The notes below the pieces were generated by a model. The model was not told where the DNA came from, ran no database searches, and worked only from the letters and a program-made list of their open reading frames with translations. Below are positions 1 to 8,704 of a stretch of 31,834 bases of DNA, in pieces. This stretch comes from Caldilineae bacterium. Lineage in GTDB: Bacteria; Chloroflexota; Anaerolineae; JAAEKA01. The position numbers and the translations under genes were made by a program. Every line of letters begins with the position of its first letter. The stretch's first letter is position 1. Location: the NCBI GenBank assembly GCA_020634555.1, contig JACKBK010000037.1, positions 1-31,834 of the forward strand. The letters run 5' to 3'.

Positions 1-151
1 GAAATCAGCTTTTCGGTGTCACTAGCACCATCCACGTCACGGAAGTTTCATCATAAGCCACCAACCGCCAGCCCTTGTGTGCAGAGATTGTAACACAGGA
101 CCGAAGCCCGCCGCAATTGCGATGCCAACAATCGTTGAACGGAGGCTGCTG

Positions 152-272
152 GATCACGAACATACGAAGAAACACGAAAAACGCGAAGCGCGAAGGACGC
201 GAAGCCGGACGCGCCGCGTCGTACACCCTTCGCGCTTCGCGACCTTCACGCCCCTTCGCGTCTTCGTGGTCC
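152..272. repeat. Imperfect inverted repeat rich in CGCGAAG / CTTCGCG
   Basis: The gap before typA (1-425) holds no gene I can support. Its main structure is this inverted repeat. CGCGAAGCGCGAAGG at 182-196 pairs perfectly with CCTTCGCGCTTCGCG at 227-241 across a 30-nt loop. Outer arms of looser ACGAAGAAACACG / CGTCTTCGTGG type extend the fold. It looks like a member of a dispersed repeat family rather than a terminator, because no T-run follows. On the minus strand at 5-75 the reading GWRLVAYDETSVTW could be the tail of a gene beginning outside the window, but nothing supports it further. Confidence 0.6.
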
Positions 273-425
273 AGACGCTTTCCGGTAGGCTGTAAACTGA
301 CCAGCCGGAGCGTGGTGGTGCGTAAAGATTTCCGCTTCGGCCCAGTTCGTGATAAGATAGCCTCTGCTCATGGACTTCGGCCCGACCGGCCGGAGTTTTT
401 TCTTGTGTAGATGGAGTGAGAAGAG

Positions 426-2288
<1,863 letters not shown>

Positions 2289-2298
2289 GCGAAGAGGG

Positions 2299-2390
2299 AC
2301 GGAATTGAGGGAAAGGAAGGAAATGAGGGAAAACAGGGAAAGAGTGGGTTTCCTTCGTTTCCCTGTTTTCCCTTCTTTCCCTTCCGCTAC
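2299..2390. repeat. GGGAAA/TTTCCC palindromic repeat between convergent genes
   Basis: This is a purine-rich arm (GAGGGAAAGGAAGGAAATGAGGG and on) followed by a pyrimidine-rich arm (TTTCCCTGTTTTCCCTT and on). AGGGAAAACAGGGAAA pairs with TTTCCCTGTTTTCCCT. It sits between the 3' ends of typA and the minus-strand mop gene, so it could act as a bidirectional terminator. A related copy lies at 23766-23875 between the two BMC-P genes, where termination is less expected. That makes a dispersed repeat the better description. Confidence 0.7.
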
Positions 2391-2596
2391 TCCGCCGCGA
2401 TCATGACGTTGGACGCCTTGACGACTGCGTAGACCTGCTTGCCGGGCGCCAGGTCGAGGTTTTCCGCCGAGCTCTTGGTGATGATCGAGACGATCTCGAC
2501 GCCGCCGGGAAGCTCGACGACCACTTCGCTGTTCACCGCGCCGGGGGTGATCGATTTGACCGTGCCGGCCAGCACGTTGCGTGCGCTGATTTTCAT
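2387..2596 (-). CDS. Molbindin-like Mop/TOBE domain protein
   Basis: This is a 69-residue single-domain TOBE/Mop protein beginning MKISARNVLAGTVKSI and containing the typical GAVNSEVVVELPGG and LGPGK-like (LAPGKQVYAVVKAS) segments. Molbindins of this size form hexamers that bind molybdate or tungstate in the cytoplasm and buffer oxyanion supply for molybdenum cofactor enzymes. I chose the start at 2596 because AAAGGAGAAA lies just upstream. The same frame continues to 2641, but that extension has no ribosome site and runs into a repeat. No molybdate transporter or cofactor gene is adjacent, so the gene is isolated here. Family call is strong; ligand is inferred from the family. Confidence 0.92.
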   Translation of the reverse strand: MKISARNVLAGTVKSITPGAVNSEVVVELPGGVEIVSIITKSSAENLDLAPGKQVYAVVKASNVMIAAE

Positions 2597-2636
2597 GGGG
2601 TTTCTCCTTTGGTGTATTCTGTGTAACCACTCATCC

Positions 2637-2668
2637 GTCATTCCCGCGGAGGCGGGAATCCACTCTTC
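2637..2668. repeat. GTCATTCCCGCG-type palindromic repeat, short copy
   Basis: CATTCCCGCGGAGGCGGGAATCC forms a short hairpin of TTCCCGC against GCGGGAA. The same core recurs at about 25095-25155 and as a complete two-arm element at 31467-31531, so this is one member of a dispersed REP-like family. It lies upstream of the mop gene and outside any coding sequence. Confidence 0.7.
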
Positions 2669-2769
2669 ACCAGCCTAAACTCCTGCCCTGCTTGCGCCCA
2701 GGAATGAAGCGTATGGGTCCGCGGGAGTATTATACCCCGTCCGGCCTGACAACCACGATTCGCCCCCTT

Positions 2770-2797
2770 TTTACAGACGCCCGATCTTTGGTACAAT
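2770..2797 (+). promoter_or_regulatory. Sigma-70-type promoter for the S1P-lyase-like gene
   Basis: The -35 element TTTACA (2770-2775) and the -10 element TACAAT (2792-2797) are separated by 16 bases. They sit 54 bases upstream of the chosen ATG at 2851. Both hexamers are close to consensus. Confidence 0.7.
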
Positions 2798-2799
2798 TC

Positions 2800-2813
2800 C
2801 CACATCGATGTGG
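2800..2813. promoter_or_regulatory. Perfect 14-bp palindrome at the transcription start region (operator candidate)
   Basis: CCACATCGATGTGG is a perfect palindrome starting three bases after the -10 element, so it spans the predicted transcription start. That is a classic position for a repressor operator. No regulator gene lies next to it, so the protein that would bind is unknown. Confidence 0.5.
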
Positions 2814-2850
2814 AATAACGCGCACTGACAGCGTTGTGGAGAAACCCAGC

Positions 2851-4299
2851 ATGACAGCTACACAGACCACCCTGCCGGCCAACGGCCGGTCCAAGGACTC
2901 GGTGCTTGCCGCGATGGAGGCGGCGCGCGCCCGCGACGCCGACTGGCGCGATGGCCGCGTCTTCAGCCTGGTTTTCAAGGCCAACGACGACGTCACCGGC
3001 CTGCTCAAGGATGCCTACGGCATGTTCTTCTCGGAGAACGGCCTCAACCCCACCGCCTTTCCCAGCCTGCGGCGCTTCGAGACCGAGGTGGTCGCGATGG
3101 TGGGCAACCTGCTCCACGGCGGCGGGACGACCGCCGGCAACATGACCACCGGCGGCACCGAGAGCATCCTGATGGCCATGCTGACTGCGCGCGAGTGGGC
3201 GCGCGCCAACCGGCCCAAGATCGCGCGGCCGGAGGTCGTGGTTCCCTCGTCCGCCCACCCGGCCTTCGACAAGGCCGCCCACTACTTCGACATGAAGCTG
3301 GTGCGCGTTCCCGTTGGCTCGGACCTGCGCGCGGACGTGGCCGCGATGCGCAAAGCCATGAACATCGACACGGTCCTGCTGGTCGGTTCGGCGCCTTCGT
3401 ACCCTCATGGGGTCGTCGATCCCATCGCCGACATCGCCGCGCTGTCTGCCGAACGCAACGTGTTATGTCACGTCGATGCCTGCGTCGGCGGGATGATGCT
3501 GCCCTTCGTCCGCCAGTTGGGATACCCCGTGCCCGACTTCGACTTCGCAGTGCCGGGCGTCACGTCGATGTCGGTCGATCTGCACAAGTACGGCTACGCG
3601 GCCAAGGGTGCGTCGGTGATCCTCTACCGTGACAAGGCGCTGCGCCGCTACCAGCTTTACGCCACCACCGACTGGGCCGGCGGCATCTATGCCTCGCCGA
3701 CCATGACCGGCACGCGGCCGGGTGGCGCCATCGCCGCGGCCTGGGCGATCATGACCTACCTGGGCGAGCGCGGCTACCTGGAGATCGCCGCCGAGGTGAT
3801 GCGCACCACGGTGCGGCTGCGCGACGGGATCAACGCGATCGACGGCCTGCGCATCGTGGGCAACCCGCCCATGAGCGTCATGGCCATCGCGTCGGACCGG
3901 GACAACGTCTACGAGATCGGCGACGAGATGAGCGTGCGCGGCTGGCACCTGGACCGGCAGCAGTTCCCACCGACACTGCACCTGACGGTGAACTACGCCC
4001 ACACCGCGGTGGCCGACGCGTTCCTGATGGACCTGGCGCAGTCGGTGATCGCCGCCCGCCAGCCCAGTCTGCGGCGGACCGGCAGCGAGGCGGCGGTCAA
4101 GGCAGCCCGCGGCGCGGCCCGCTTCCTGCCCAACCGGCTGGTCAGCGGGTTGACAGCGCGCTCATCGGCGCTGTTCGGCGGTGAAGGCGGCCTGCCCCAG
4201 CGCTCCGCCGCCATGTACGGCATGATGGGCACCCTCCCCAACCGCGGCGATTTGCACGAACTGGTGCTGGACCTGCTGTCGTCGTTTACGGAGATGTAG
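2851..4299 (+). CDS. Sphingosine-1-phosphate-lyase-family PLP enzyme
   Basis: This is a 482-residue fold-type I PLP enzyme of the group II decarboxylase superfamily, closest in motifs to sphingosine-1-phosphate lyase. TGGTES (100-105) binds the cofactor phosphate, HVDACVGG (207-214) carries the pyridine-nitrogen Asp, and SVDLHKYGYAAKG (241-253) carries the probable Schiff-base Lys246. SPTMTGTRPGG and the C-terminal YGMMGTLPNRG segments are typical of S1P lyases and unlike glutamate decarboxylases. The eukaryotic N-terminal membrane anchor is absent, as in bacterial homologues. The family cleaves phosphorylated long-chain bases to phosphoethanolamine and a fatty aldehyde. The start at 2851 has GGAGA upstream. 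A longer frame to 2692 would run through the promoter. Exact substrate is not readable from sequence; another L-amino-acid or long-chain-base phosphate is possible. Confidence 0.85.
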   Translation: MTATQTTLPANGRSKDSVLAAMEAARARDADWRDGRVFSLVFKANDDVTGLLKDAYGMFFSENGLNPTAFPSLRRFETEVVAMVGNLLHGGGTTAGNMTTGGTESILMAMLTAREWARANRPKIARPEVVVPSSAHPAFDKAAHYFDMKLVRVPVGSDLRADVAAMRKAMNIDTVLLVGSAPSYPHGVVDPIADIAALSAERNVLCHVDACVGGMMLPFVRQLGYPVPDFDFAVPGVTSMSVDLHKYGYAAKGASVILYRDKALRRYQLYATTDWAGGIYASPTMTGTRPGGAIAAAWAIMTYLGERGYLEIAAEVMRTTVRLRDGINAIDGLRIVGNPPMSVMAIASDRDNVYEIGDEMSVRGWHLDRQQFPPTLHLTVNYAHTAVADAFLMDLAQSVIAARQPSLRRTGSEAAVKAARGAARFLPNRLVSGLTARSSALFGGEGGLPQRSAAMYGMMGTLPNRGDLHELVLDLLSSFTEM

Positions 4300-4324
4300 C
4301 TCGATTCTGCCATTTCGACCGCCG

Positions 4325-4342
4325 TTATACTTACCGTATAAT
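4325..4342 (+). promoter_or_regulatory. Promoter -10 within an inverted repeat upstream of the TA pair
   Basis: TATAAT at 4337-4342 lies inside the inverted repeat TTATAC-TTACC-GTATAA (4325-4341). A weak -35 (TTCGAC, 4314-4319) is 17 bases upstream. A palindrome over the -10 box is the usual arrangement for autoregulation by a toxin-antitoxin complex, which fits the two genes that follow. Confidence 0.5.
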
Positions 4343-4380
4343 GTTTCAGTAGATCAAACGAGTGAAAGTGAGGATTGACC

Positions 4381-4710
4381 ATGCAAGCGCCGATGACCTC
4401 AACAGCCCAACGTCTTACTCAGTTGGCAGTTCTATACCAAAAAGGGCAGGCCAGCGAGCTCATGGATCGCACGTTGGAGAAGCTGCTCGCGCTGGAAACC
4501 CAGCAATCAAGTGACCAGCTTGCTGAACTGCAGGCGGACCTGGTGGAGTTCGAGAAACGGTACCAGATGACCTCCACCGACTTCTATGCCCGATATCAGA
4601 CAGGCGAGACCGATGACCGTATGGACTACGTCGAGTGGGCTTCGCTTGTGCAGATGGCTGACAACCTGCGCAAGCGGGTTGTACTTTTGACCGGCGAGGA
4701 TCAACCTTGA
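4381..4710 (+). CDS. Putative antitoxin partner of a TumE-family toxin
   Basis: This is a 109-residue, probably all-helical acidic protein. The middle (about 38-62) reads like a coiled coil, with LEKLLALETQQSSDQLAELQADLVEFEKRYQMT. It is followed by a conserved-looking STDFYARYQTGETDDRMDYVEWASL segment. I do not see a helix-turn-helix. It precedes a TumE/DUF6516-type gene and its stop overlaps that gene's TTG start by two bases, so the two are translationally coupled. The order (first gene antitoxin, second toxin) is the common one. The start at 4381 is supported by GTGAGGA six bases upstream. Antitoxin identity is inferred from position and from the palindrome in the promoter. The fold itself is not one I can name. 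Confidence 0.6.
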   Translation: MQAPMTSTAQRLTQLAVLYQKGQASELMDRTLEKLLALETQQSSDQLAELQADLVEFEKRYQMTSTDFYARYQTGETDDRMDYVEWASLVQMADNLRKRVVLLTGEDQP

Positions 4711-5111
4711 ATCCGGCAGAGTATCTTGAGGCCGTTAAAACCCGGCTGCTGACCGAGCCACTTATACGTGGATTCCAGGTTCGCCGGGAAAGGAGCACTC
4801 TGGCAGATGCTCATCTTCGTGTTCGAGCGATTCTTTTCGACGGCAGTAACCTTGAGTTCTCAGAATACGTTCAGCGCGACCTTGACGGTGTAATTCAAGT
4901 CGTTACCTACAGCTACAATTGGACGGATTCAGATGGTGGGTTAATCAAGCGATGGGATAACACACCGCATTTCCCGGGCTTACCCCATTTCCCTGACCAC
5001 GTTCACGATGGGGCGGATGACACAGTGTTACCAGGTGTTCCCGTTGACATTTTCGTCGTTCTTGATGAAATCATCAACACGATAGGAACCATCGATAATT
5101 CCAGCCTGTAA
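4707..5111 (+). CDS. TumE-family (DUF6516) toxin
   Basis: This 134-residue protein matches the layout of the DUF6516/TumE family. An N-terminal EYLEAVKTRLLTEPLI helix comes first, then a beta-rich stretch (LRVRAILFDGSNLEFSEYV), the family hallmarks VVTYSYNWTDSDGGLIKRWDN and PHFPDHVHDG, and an acidic helical end (VDIFVVLDEI). Members are annotated as toxins of two-gene toxin-antitoxin systems. The biochemical target is not something I can state. Translation starts at TTG overlapping the stop of the upstream gene, with CGAGGA in front. Base composition is clearly more AT-rich than in the flanking housekeeping genes, consistent with horizontal acquisition. The family call is good; toxicity is inference. 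Confidence 0.75.
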   Translation: MNPAEYLEAVKTRLLTEPLIRGFQVRRERSTLADAHLRVRAILFDGSNLEFSEYVQRDLDGVIQVVTYSYNWTDSDGGLIKRWDNTPHFPGLPHFPDHVHDGADDTVLPGVPVDIFVVLDEIINTIGTIDNSSL

Positions 5112-5369
5112 TTTCTACCCCGGGTGAAACATCCACGCAACATGACCAGCGTCATAGTCATGCGGAGGTATTTGTACTACATTCGTCAATGTAGCTTGTT
5201 CGGATAACCGCGCCCTTTGAGGCGCGCTTCAAACACCGCATTTAGTTTTATGGATGGGAACTCTGGACGGCTTCTCACACCGGTATTCTCCAAAAGCTTG
5301 ACAGGATAAACTGTACAGCCGGTGAGCAATAGTTCCCTGTTTTCGTTTCGATGATTATTGAGTCCAACC

Positions 5370-6089
5370 ATGGAGAGATTGCACAAAAGATTCGTGCCAG
5401 GTTTTTCGCCGATCTATACGGCATTAGCGGTTGGCATCTTTGCGGGCTTGGGACTATCTGTCTTGTCGTTCGTCGGGCCTCATCCTGCGAAGTACATATG
5501 GTTTGGCTATTTCACCTTGTTGTTTGCCGGCGTCATCTTACAGATACTCTCGAATAGGGTGCTCTACGTTCGCGTCTACGAAACGCTTGGTTGGGGATTG
5601 TCGGCTCTCGCCCTTGCGGCCATGGCATGGGGAGTGACAGTTCAGGCATGGGGAGATAAGAGCGAGATGCTTACAGCCGTGGTAATCGCAACGATGTTTT
5701 TGTGGTATGGTGCTTCAAAATTTGCTAAAAAGTACCATAGCCCACAGCGCGAGCGAATGCCCTACGGTGGAGTAGGAAAGATGAACCAGAAAACCGGTGT
5801 CATTGTCGACCCGCGATACACGGAAATGTCGCCAGAGGCTCAAACAAGAAGCGCCAAAGGGACCCAAATGGTCATTCGGTTGACCCCGCTGATTGCAGGA
5901 ATGGCGATGTTGTTGGCTCGATCGTTGTCAGCCAACATTGAGGTACTACTCCTCATCCCGGTTGGCCTGTATCTCGGTGCCGTTACCACTTCGGTTGCAG
6001 CAAGCCAAGCCAGTTATGCAGTGTCCATCGCACGCTGGGAGCGCGAGCACGGCAAACCCATCTACCTAAAGAGGCCAAGACCGCAATGA
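5370..6089 (+). CDS. Hypothetical integral membrane protein
   Basis: This is a protein of about 239 residues with roughly five hydrophobic segments. Two lie near the N-terminus (IYTALAVGIFAGLGLSVLSFV and YIWFGYFTLLFAGVILQIL), two or so in the middle (LGWGLSALALAAMAWGVTV, TAVVIATMFLWYGA) and one or two near the C-terminus (MAMLLA, VLLLIPVGLYLGAVTTSVAA). A soluble loop of about 50 residues (KKYHSPQRERMPYGG to SAKGTQM) separates the two halves. I do not recognise a family. The start is uncertain: ATG at 5370 and TTG at 5358 are in frame and neither has a clear ribosome site. The lipoprotein gene follows after 31 bases on the same strand, so the two may form an operon. The 258-bp gap before this gene shows nothing I can call. 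Confidence 0.6.
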   Translation: MERLHKRFVPGFSPIYTALAVGIFAGLGLSVLSFVGPHPAKYIWFGYFTLLFAGVILQILSNRVLYVRVYETLGWGLSALALAAMAWGVTVQAWGDKSEMLTAVVIATMFLWYGASKFAKKYHSPQRERMPYGGVGKMNQKTGVIVDPRYTEMSPEAQTRSAKGTQMVIRLTPLIAGMAMLLARSLSANIEVLLLIPVGLYLGAVTTSVAASQASYAVSIARWEREHGKPIYLKRPRPQ

Positions 6090-6120
6090 AACAGATCGAT
6101 GTTTTACAGGAGAATTGGCT

Positions 6121-6723
6121 ATGACCGGTGAATTGACTCGTCCCCGCCTCACGAAGAAACGGTGCCTAGCCGACAATTCACACACTGGACTCCCGGCGCG
6201 GTTTTTCTGGATGCTGCTTGGCGTTTCTGTACTCTTGACCGGATGCTCAACGCGGCTTTTTGGAACATCAGATCCATTTACCGAGAACGATCTTGTTGGC
6301 ATCTGGCAAGCTGAGTACGAAAATATCTGGGCGTACGATAGTCGAATTGGCCAAGTGGTTGACGTGCTTGGTACAGAGACTCTGACCTTACGTCCCGATG
6401 GAACGTACAGCCAGGTTTATGACGACCATATGGGCAACGTCAAGACCGTTGACGGGAAGTCCTGGTACATGGATGAAACCAACATCGTTCATCTCGAAAA
6501 AGGAATGTGGCCCCAACTCGGACCTGAGCTGGCTGCGATCTTCGAAGAGCAGATGCTAGGCGGTGTTCAGTCATTCGATGGAAGAGACCTGCCGCTGAAC
6601 GCAGGTGAGGCGTACCTGTGGGTGAACTCGTTAGGCGACGGCGAACTTGAAATGTTCCACCTTCCAACAGGAGATCATAGTCAGAAAGTGGTCCGGTTTC
6701 ATAAGGTACAAGAGCAATCTTGA
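6121..6723 (+). CDS. Hypothetical lipoprotein
   Basis: This 200-residue protein has a charged N-region, a hydrophobic core (FFWMLLGVSVLL) and a lipobox LTGC ending at Cys42, so it should be exported and lipidated. The mature part is acidic. An opening of about 80 residues (NDLVGIWQAEYENIWAYDS, TLTLRPDGTYSQVYDD) is reminiscent of small lipocalin-like or 'Lipocalin_4'-type beta proteins in which GIW and TLxLxxDGTY recur. The start at 6121 follows AGGAG with an 8-base gap; TTG at 6115 is the alternative. The n-region of about 25 residues is long for a signal peptide. Function unknown. Its location suggests it works with the membrane protein encoded just upstream. Confidence 0.65.
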   Translation: MTGELTRPRLTKKRCLADNSHTGLPARFFWMLLGVSVLLTGCSTRLFGTSDPFTENDLVGIWQAEYENIWAYDSRIGQVVDVLGTETLTLRPDGTYSQVYDDHMGNVKTVDGKSWYMDETNIVHLEKGMWPQLGPELAAIFEEQMLGGVQSFDGRDLPLNAGEAYLWVNSLGDGELEMFHLPTGDHSQKVVRFHKVQEQS

Positions 6724-6753
6724 TGTATTGACACCCCCAGCCTCCCATGTATG

Positions 6754-6978
6754 TCATGCCATTGTCAATTCGGACATTTTGTGGGGATCGCCAGGATCAT
6801 AGCGTAACACGATGAACTGGTCAGGCGTCAATCCCACCGATTCGTAGGTACGTCCCCGGCGATCTGAGAATTCTACTTCAAATGCTGAACCGTCCCTGAG
6901 AACCTCAACAATGGTCCCGACCTGTCCACGCACTGGGCCTCAGGAAGTAAAGCGGACAGCAATCGCCACCTCCGGCAT
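6754..6978 (-). pseudogene. Truncated DUF4926 remnant
   Basis: Read on the minus strand, the segment gives GQVGTIVEVLRDGSAFEVEFSDRRG and RTYESVGLTPDQFIVLRY, which is the core of the DUF4926 family. The usual N-terminus (LLDVVALTDDLPEYNL in the neighbouring copy) is missing. The frame from ATG at 6978 is interrupted by TGA after 12 codons, so only a GTG-initiated fragment of about 59 residues remains open. Its first 93 bases of homology (6836-6928) are 91% identical to 7562-7654. It looks like one arm of a duplication around the VapC gene. Confidence 0.65.
6836..6928. repeat. Direct repeat copy A, 93 bp (within DUF4926 remnant)
   Basis: This copy is 85 of 93 bases identical to 7562-7654, counted by eye, with the same length and no gaps. 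The pair brackets the broken vapC. Confidence 0.85.
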
Positions 6979-6980
6979 GG

Positions 6981-7378
6981 CTACCAGACAACCGGAACCA
7001 AACCAGAGGCCACAATTGCCTGATCAACAGTGATAAGCGGCACTCCTCGAATCAGAGCCTCTGCTGTGATCAAGCGATCATGCATATCGAACAACGACGA
7101 CATCTCCTGAATGCGACTGACAGTATCCCAGACCAATGGTTCGATGACAAAGCCGTCAGTTTCCCGAAGGACTTGGAGCACGTCATCCATGGAAATTGAA
7201 GCCCGCCCTTTTCCGCCATGAGCATGGCAAGCTCCGCCAGAGCGATGACTGGTACCACGACGGCAGCCTCTCCGCTGACCGCTTCATCGAAGGCTTTTCG
7301 TGCAGCATCGCCAAGGCGTTGCGAGCCAGCCAAGTACCACAGGAGAGCGTGCGTGTCCGTTACATAACTATCGGCCAT
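6981..7378 (-). pseudogene. Frameshifted VapC-like PIN-domain toxin
   Basis: The N-terminal half reads MADSYVTDTHALLWYLAGS, with the first PIN acidic residue in TDTHALLW, and ends with ALAELAMLMAEKG. The C-terminal half (MDDVLQVLRETDGFVIEPL, then MHDRLITAEALIRGVPLIT and VDQAIVAS, carrying the late acidic residues) lies in a different frame. The break is near 7195-7205 and is explained by one missing base within a GGGCGGG run. The family cleaves RNA. As written the gene is inactive, unless the indel is a sequencing error. The start codon overlaps the stop of the DUF4926 gene (TAATG), so they were one operon. No separate VapB antitoxin is visible. Confidence 0.75.
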
Positions 7379-7725
7379 TACAGCTTCTCACCGTCGTGCG
7401 GGATGTGCGCCTGTTTGTCAAGGCTGCTACGCCAAAAGTCGCTATTACGCCAATATCGAATTCGGCTACCGCGGTAGCTGAATAATACCGAAAGGGTTTT
7501 GGGCTGACTTGCTGGCAGGTCGCTAACGGCACGTTCTTCAGACAATCCGGACGAGCGTCCTACCGATTCGTACGTACGCCCCTGGCGATCTGAGAATTCT
7601 ACTTCGAATGCTGAACCATCCCCGAGAACCTCAACCACGGTCCCGACCTGTCCAAGTAACAGGTTATATTCCGGTAAATCGTCGGTGAGCGCTACGACAT
7701 CCAGTAGTTTTACGGTCGGCTTCAT
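7378..7725 (-). CDS. DUF4926 protein with aberrant C-terminus
   Basis: Residues 1-53 (MKPTVKLLDVVALTDDLPEY, then GQVGTVVEVLGDGSAFEVEF and SDRQGRTYESVG) are a full DUF4926 domain, a small SH3-like family often found beside toxin genes. After ESVG the family's usual end (as in the remnant copy: LTPDQFIVLRY) is replaced by about 60 residues of unrelated, low-complexity-looking sequence running up to vapC. That tail may be out-of-frame readthrough into a lost antitoxin gene or simply a frameshift. The stop overlaps the vapC start by one base. No clear ribosome site precedes the ATG. Domain identity is good; whether the product is functional is doubtful. Confidence 0.6.
   Translation of the reverse strand: MKPTVKLLDVVALTDDLPEYNLLLGQVGTVVEVLGDGSAFEVEFSDRQGRTYESVGRSSGLSEERAVSDLPASQPKTLSVLFSYRGSRIRYWRNSDFWRSSLDKQAHIPHDGEKL
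7562..7654. repeat. Direct repeat copy B, 93 bp (within DUF4926 gene)
   Basis: This is the partner of 6836-6928. Most differences fall at third codon positions of the DUF4926 reading frame. That suggests an older duplication of a coding segment rather than a recent assembly artefact. Confidence 0.85.
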
Positions 7726-7760
7726 CGGCTGATAACAACACTTCCGCGCTACCAGATTCG

Positions 7761-8486
7761 CTACCGGCGCCGGTTGGCGATGCTGAGGTAGTAGAGCAGT
7801 TGCAGGATGGCGGTGACGGCAGCGGCGATGTAGGTGGTCGCGGCGGCGGTCAGGACGTTCTTGGAGCCCTGCGCGTCGCTCTTGTTGACCATCAGCCCCG
7901 CCTCGTTGAGCAGCTTGATGCCGCGCCGGCTGGCGTCAATCTCCACTGGCAGCGTGATGACCGAGAACAGCACCATCAACCCAAACACCAGGATGCCGGC
8001 ATAGAACAGCCCGGTGATGTTGAAGATCAGTCCCATGAAGATCAGCGCGTAGGACACCATCGGGCTGAAGCGCACCGCCGGCACCAGGAAGTTGCGCATC
8101 GCGATCAGCGGCGAGTGCTGGGCGTGCTGCTGCGCGTGGCCCAACTCATGGGCGACGATGGCCATGGACGCCACCGACGGCTGTGAGGCGACGCCCTGCG
8201 ACAGGCCCACCACGTGTTTGCTGGGGTCGTAGTGGTCGGTCAACTGGCCGCCGATGCCGACGAACTGGACTCCCTTGCCGTAAACCGCCTGATACGTGAC
8301 GCCCAGCCCTGTGCGCTGCAGGAGAAGCTGGCCGACCTGCAGACCGGTCAGGTTATTGCTGTTCGGCACCTTGCTCCACTTCCCGTAGGCTGATTTGACA
8401 TACATCTGCGCGCCCAACGAGATGATCAGCGTGACGACGAAGATCACCAGATACGTCGGGTCCAAATACATTCCGTAAAAACCCAT
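7761..8486 (-). CDS. YugP-type zinc membrane metallopeptidase
   Basis: This 241-residue protein belongs to the Zn_peptidase_2 (YugP) family. It begins with an N-terminal membrane helix (TYLVIFVVTLIISLGAQMYV) and continues with the zinc motif HELGH (113-117) inside SMAIVAHELGHAQQH. Two hydrophobic hairpins follow (FSPMVSYALIFMGLIFNITG and AGILVFGLMVLFSVITLPVE, with the third-ligand candidate Glu in LPVEIDASRRG), and the protein ends with a C-terminal helix. The family is thought to be membrane-bound metalloproteases of unknown substrate. The start at 8486 is set by GGAGG four bases upstream. A longer frame up to 8531 lacks support. It is monocistronic, with its own promoter upstream. Confidence 0.92.
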   Translation of the reverse strand: MGFYGMYLDPTYLVIFVVTLIISLGAQMYVKSAYGKWSKVPNSNNLTGLQVGQLLLQRTGLGVTYQAVYGKGVQFVGIGGQLTDHYDPSKHVVGLSQGVASQPSVASMAIVAHELGHAQQHAQHSPLIAMRNFLVPAVRFSPMVSYALIFMGLIFNITGLFYAGILVFGLMVLFSVITLPVEIDASRRGIKLLNEAGLMVNKSDAQGSKNVLTAAATTYIAAAVTAILQLLYYLSIANRRR

Positions 8487-8554
8487 TTTGCCTCCAAAGT
8501 TCCTGCGGTTTCGCCCGCCGGTGAGCGTCATACAGTCCTGTCGATGCTGCTTCT

Positions 8555-8582
8555 ATTGTAGCACCACAGCCGTCGGGCGCAA
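8555..8582 (-). promoter_or_regulatory. Promoter for the YugP-type gene
   Basis: On the minus strand TTGCGC (8582-8577) and TACAAT (8560-8555) are separated by 16 bases. This places the transcription start about 60 bases before the ATG. The rest of the gap up to 8704 contains two copies of GATCTACAATC (near 8588 and 8679) but no gene. Confidence 0.6.
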
Positions 8583-8704
8583 GTCATTTGATCTACAATC
8601 TGTCAGCTCTCGCGCCGGTCTGCATGAGTCTCGCTCGACGAGGGCGAGCGGGCACGGTCAGAGACCGGCCCAAGCGTGCGATCTACAATCAACCAAGCGC
8701 GGCG

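Noticed and set aside
5..226. Minus-strand frame at the window edge
   Set aside because: Runs through the CGCGAAG palindromic repeat. The GWRLVAYDE end is only faintly gene-like and cannot be supported.
2299..2390. Could be a CRISPR or tandem array because of repeated GGGAAA units
   Set aside because: Units are short, irregular and arranged as an inverted repeat with no spacers; no cas genes.
2638..3408. Minus-strand open frame of 256 codons opposite the S1P-lyase-like gene
   Set aside because: Antisense shadow; no ribosome site and no motif, whereas the plus strand has full PLP-enzyme motifs and a promoter.
5186..5386. Minus-strand 66-codon frame in the gap before the membrane protein
   Set aside because: No ribosome site, overlaps the start of the plus-strand gene, and no recognisable family.
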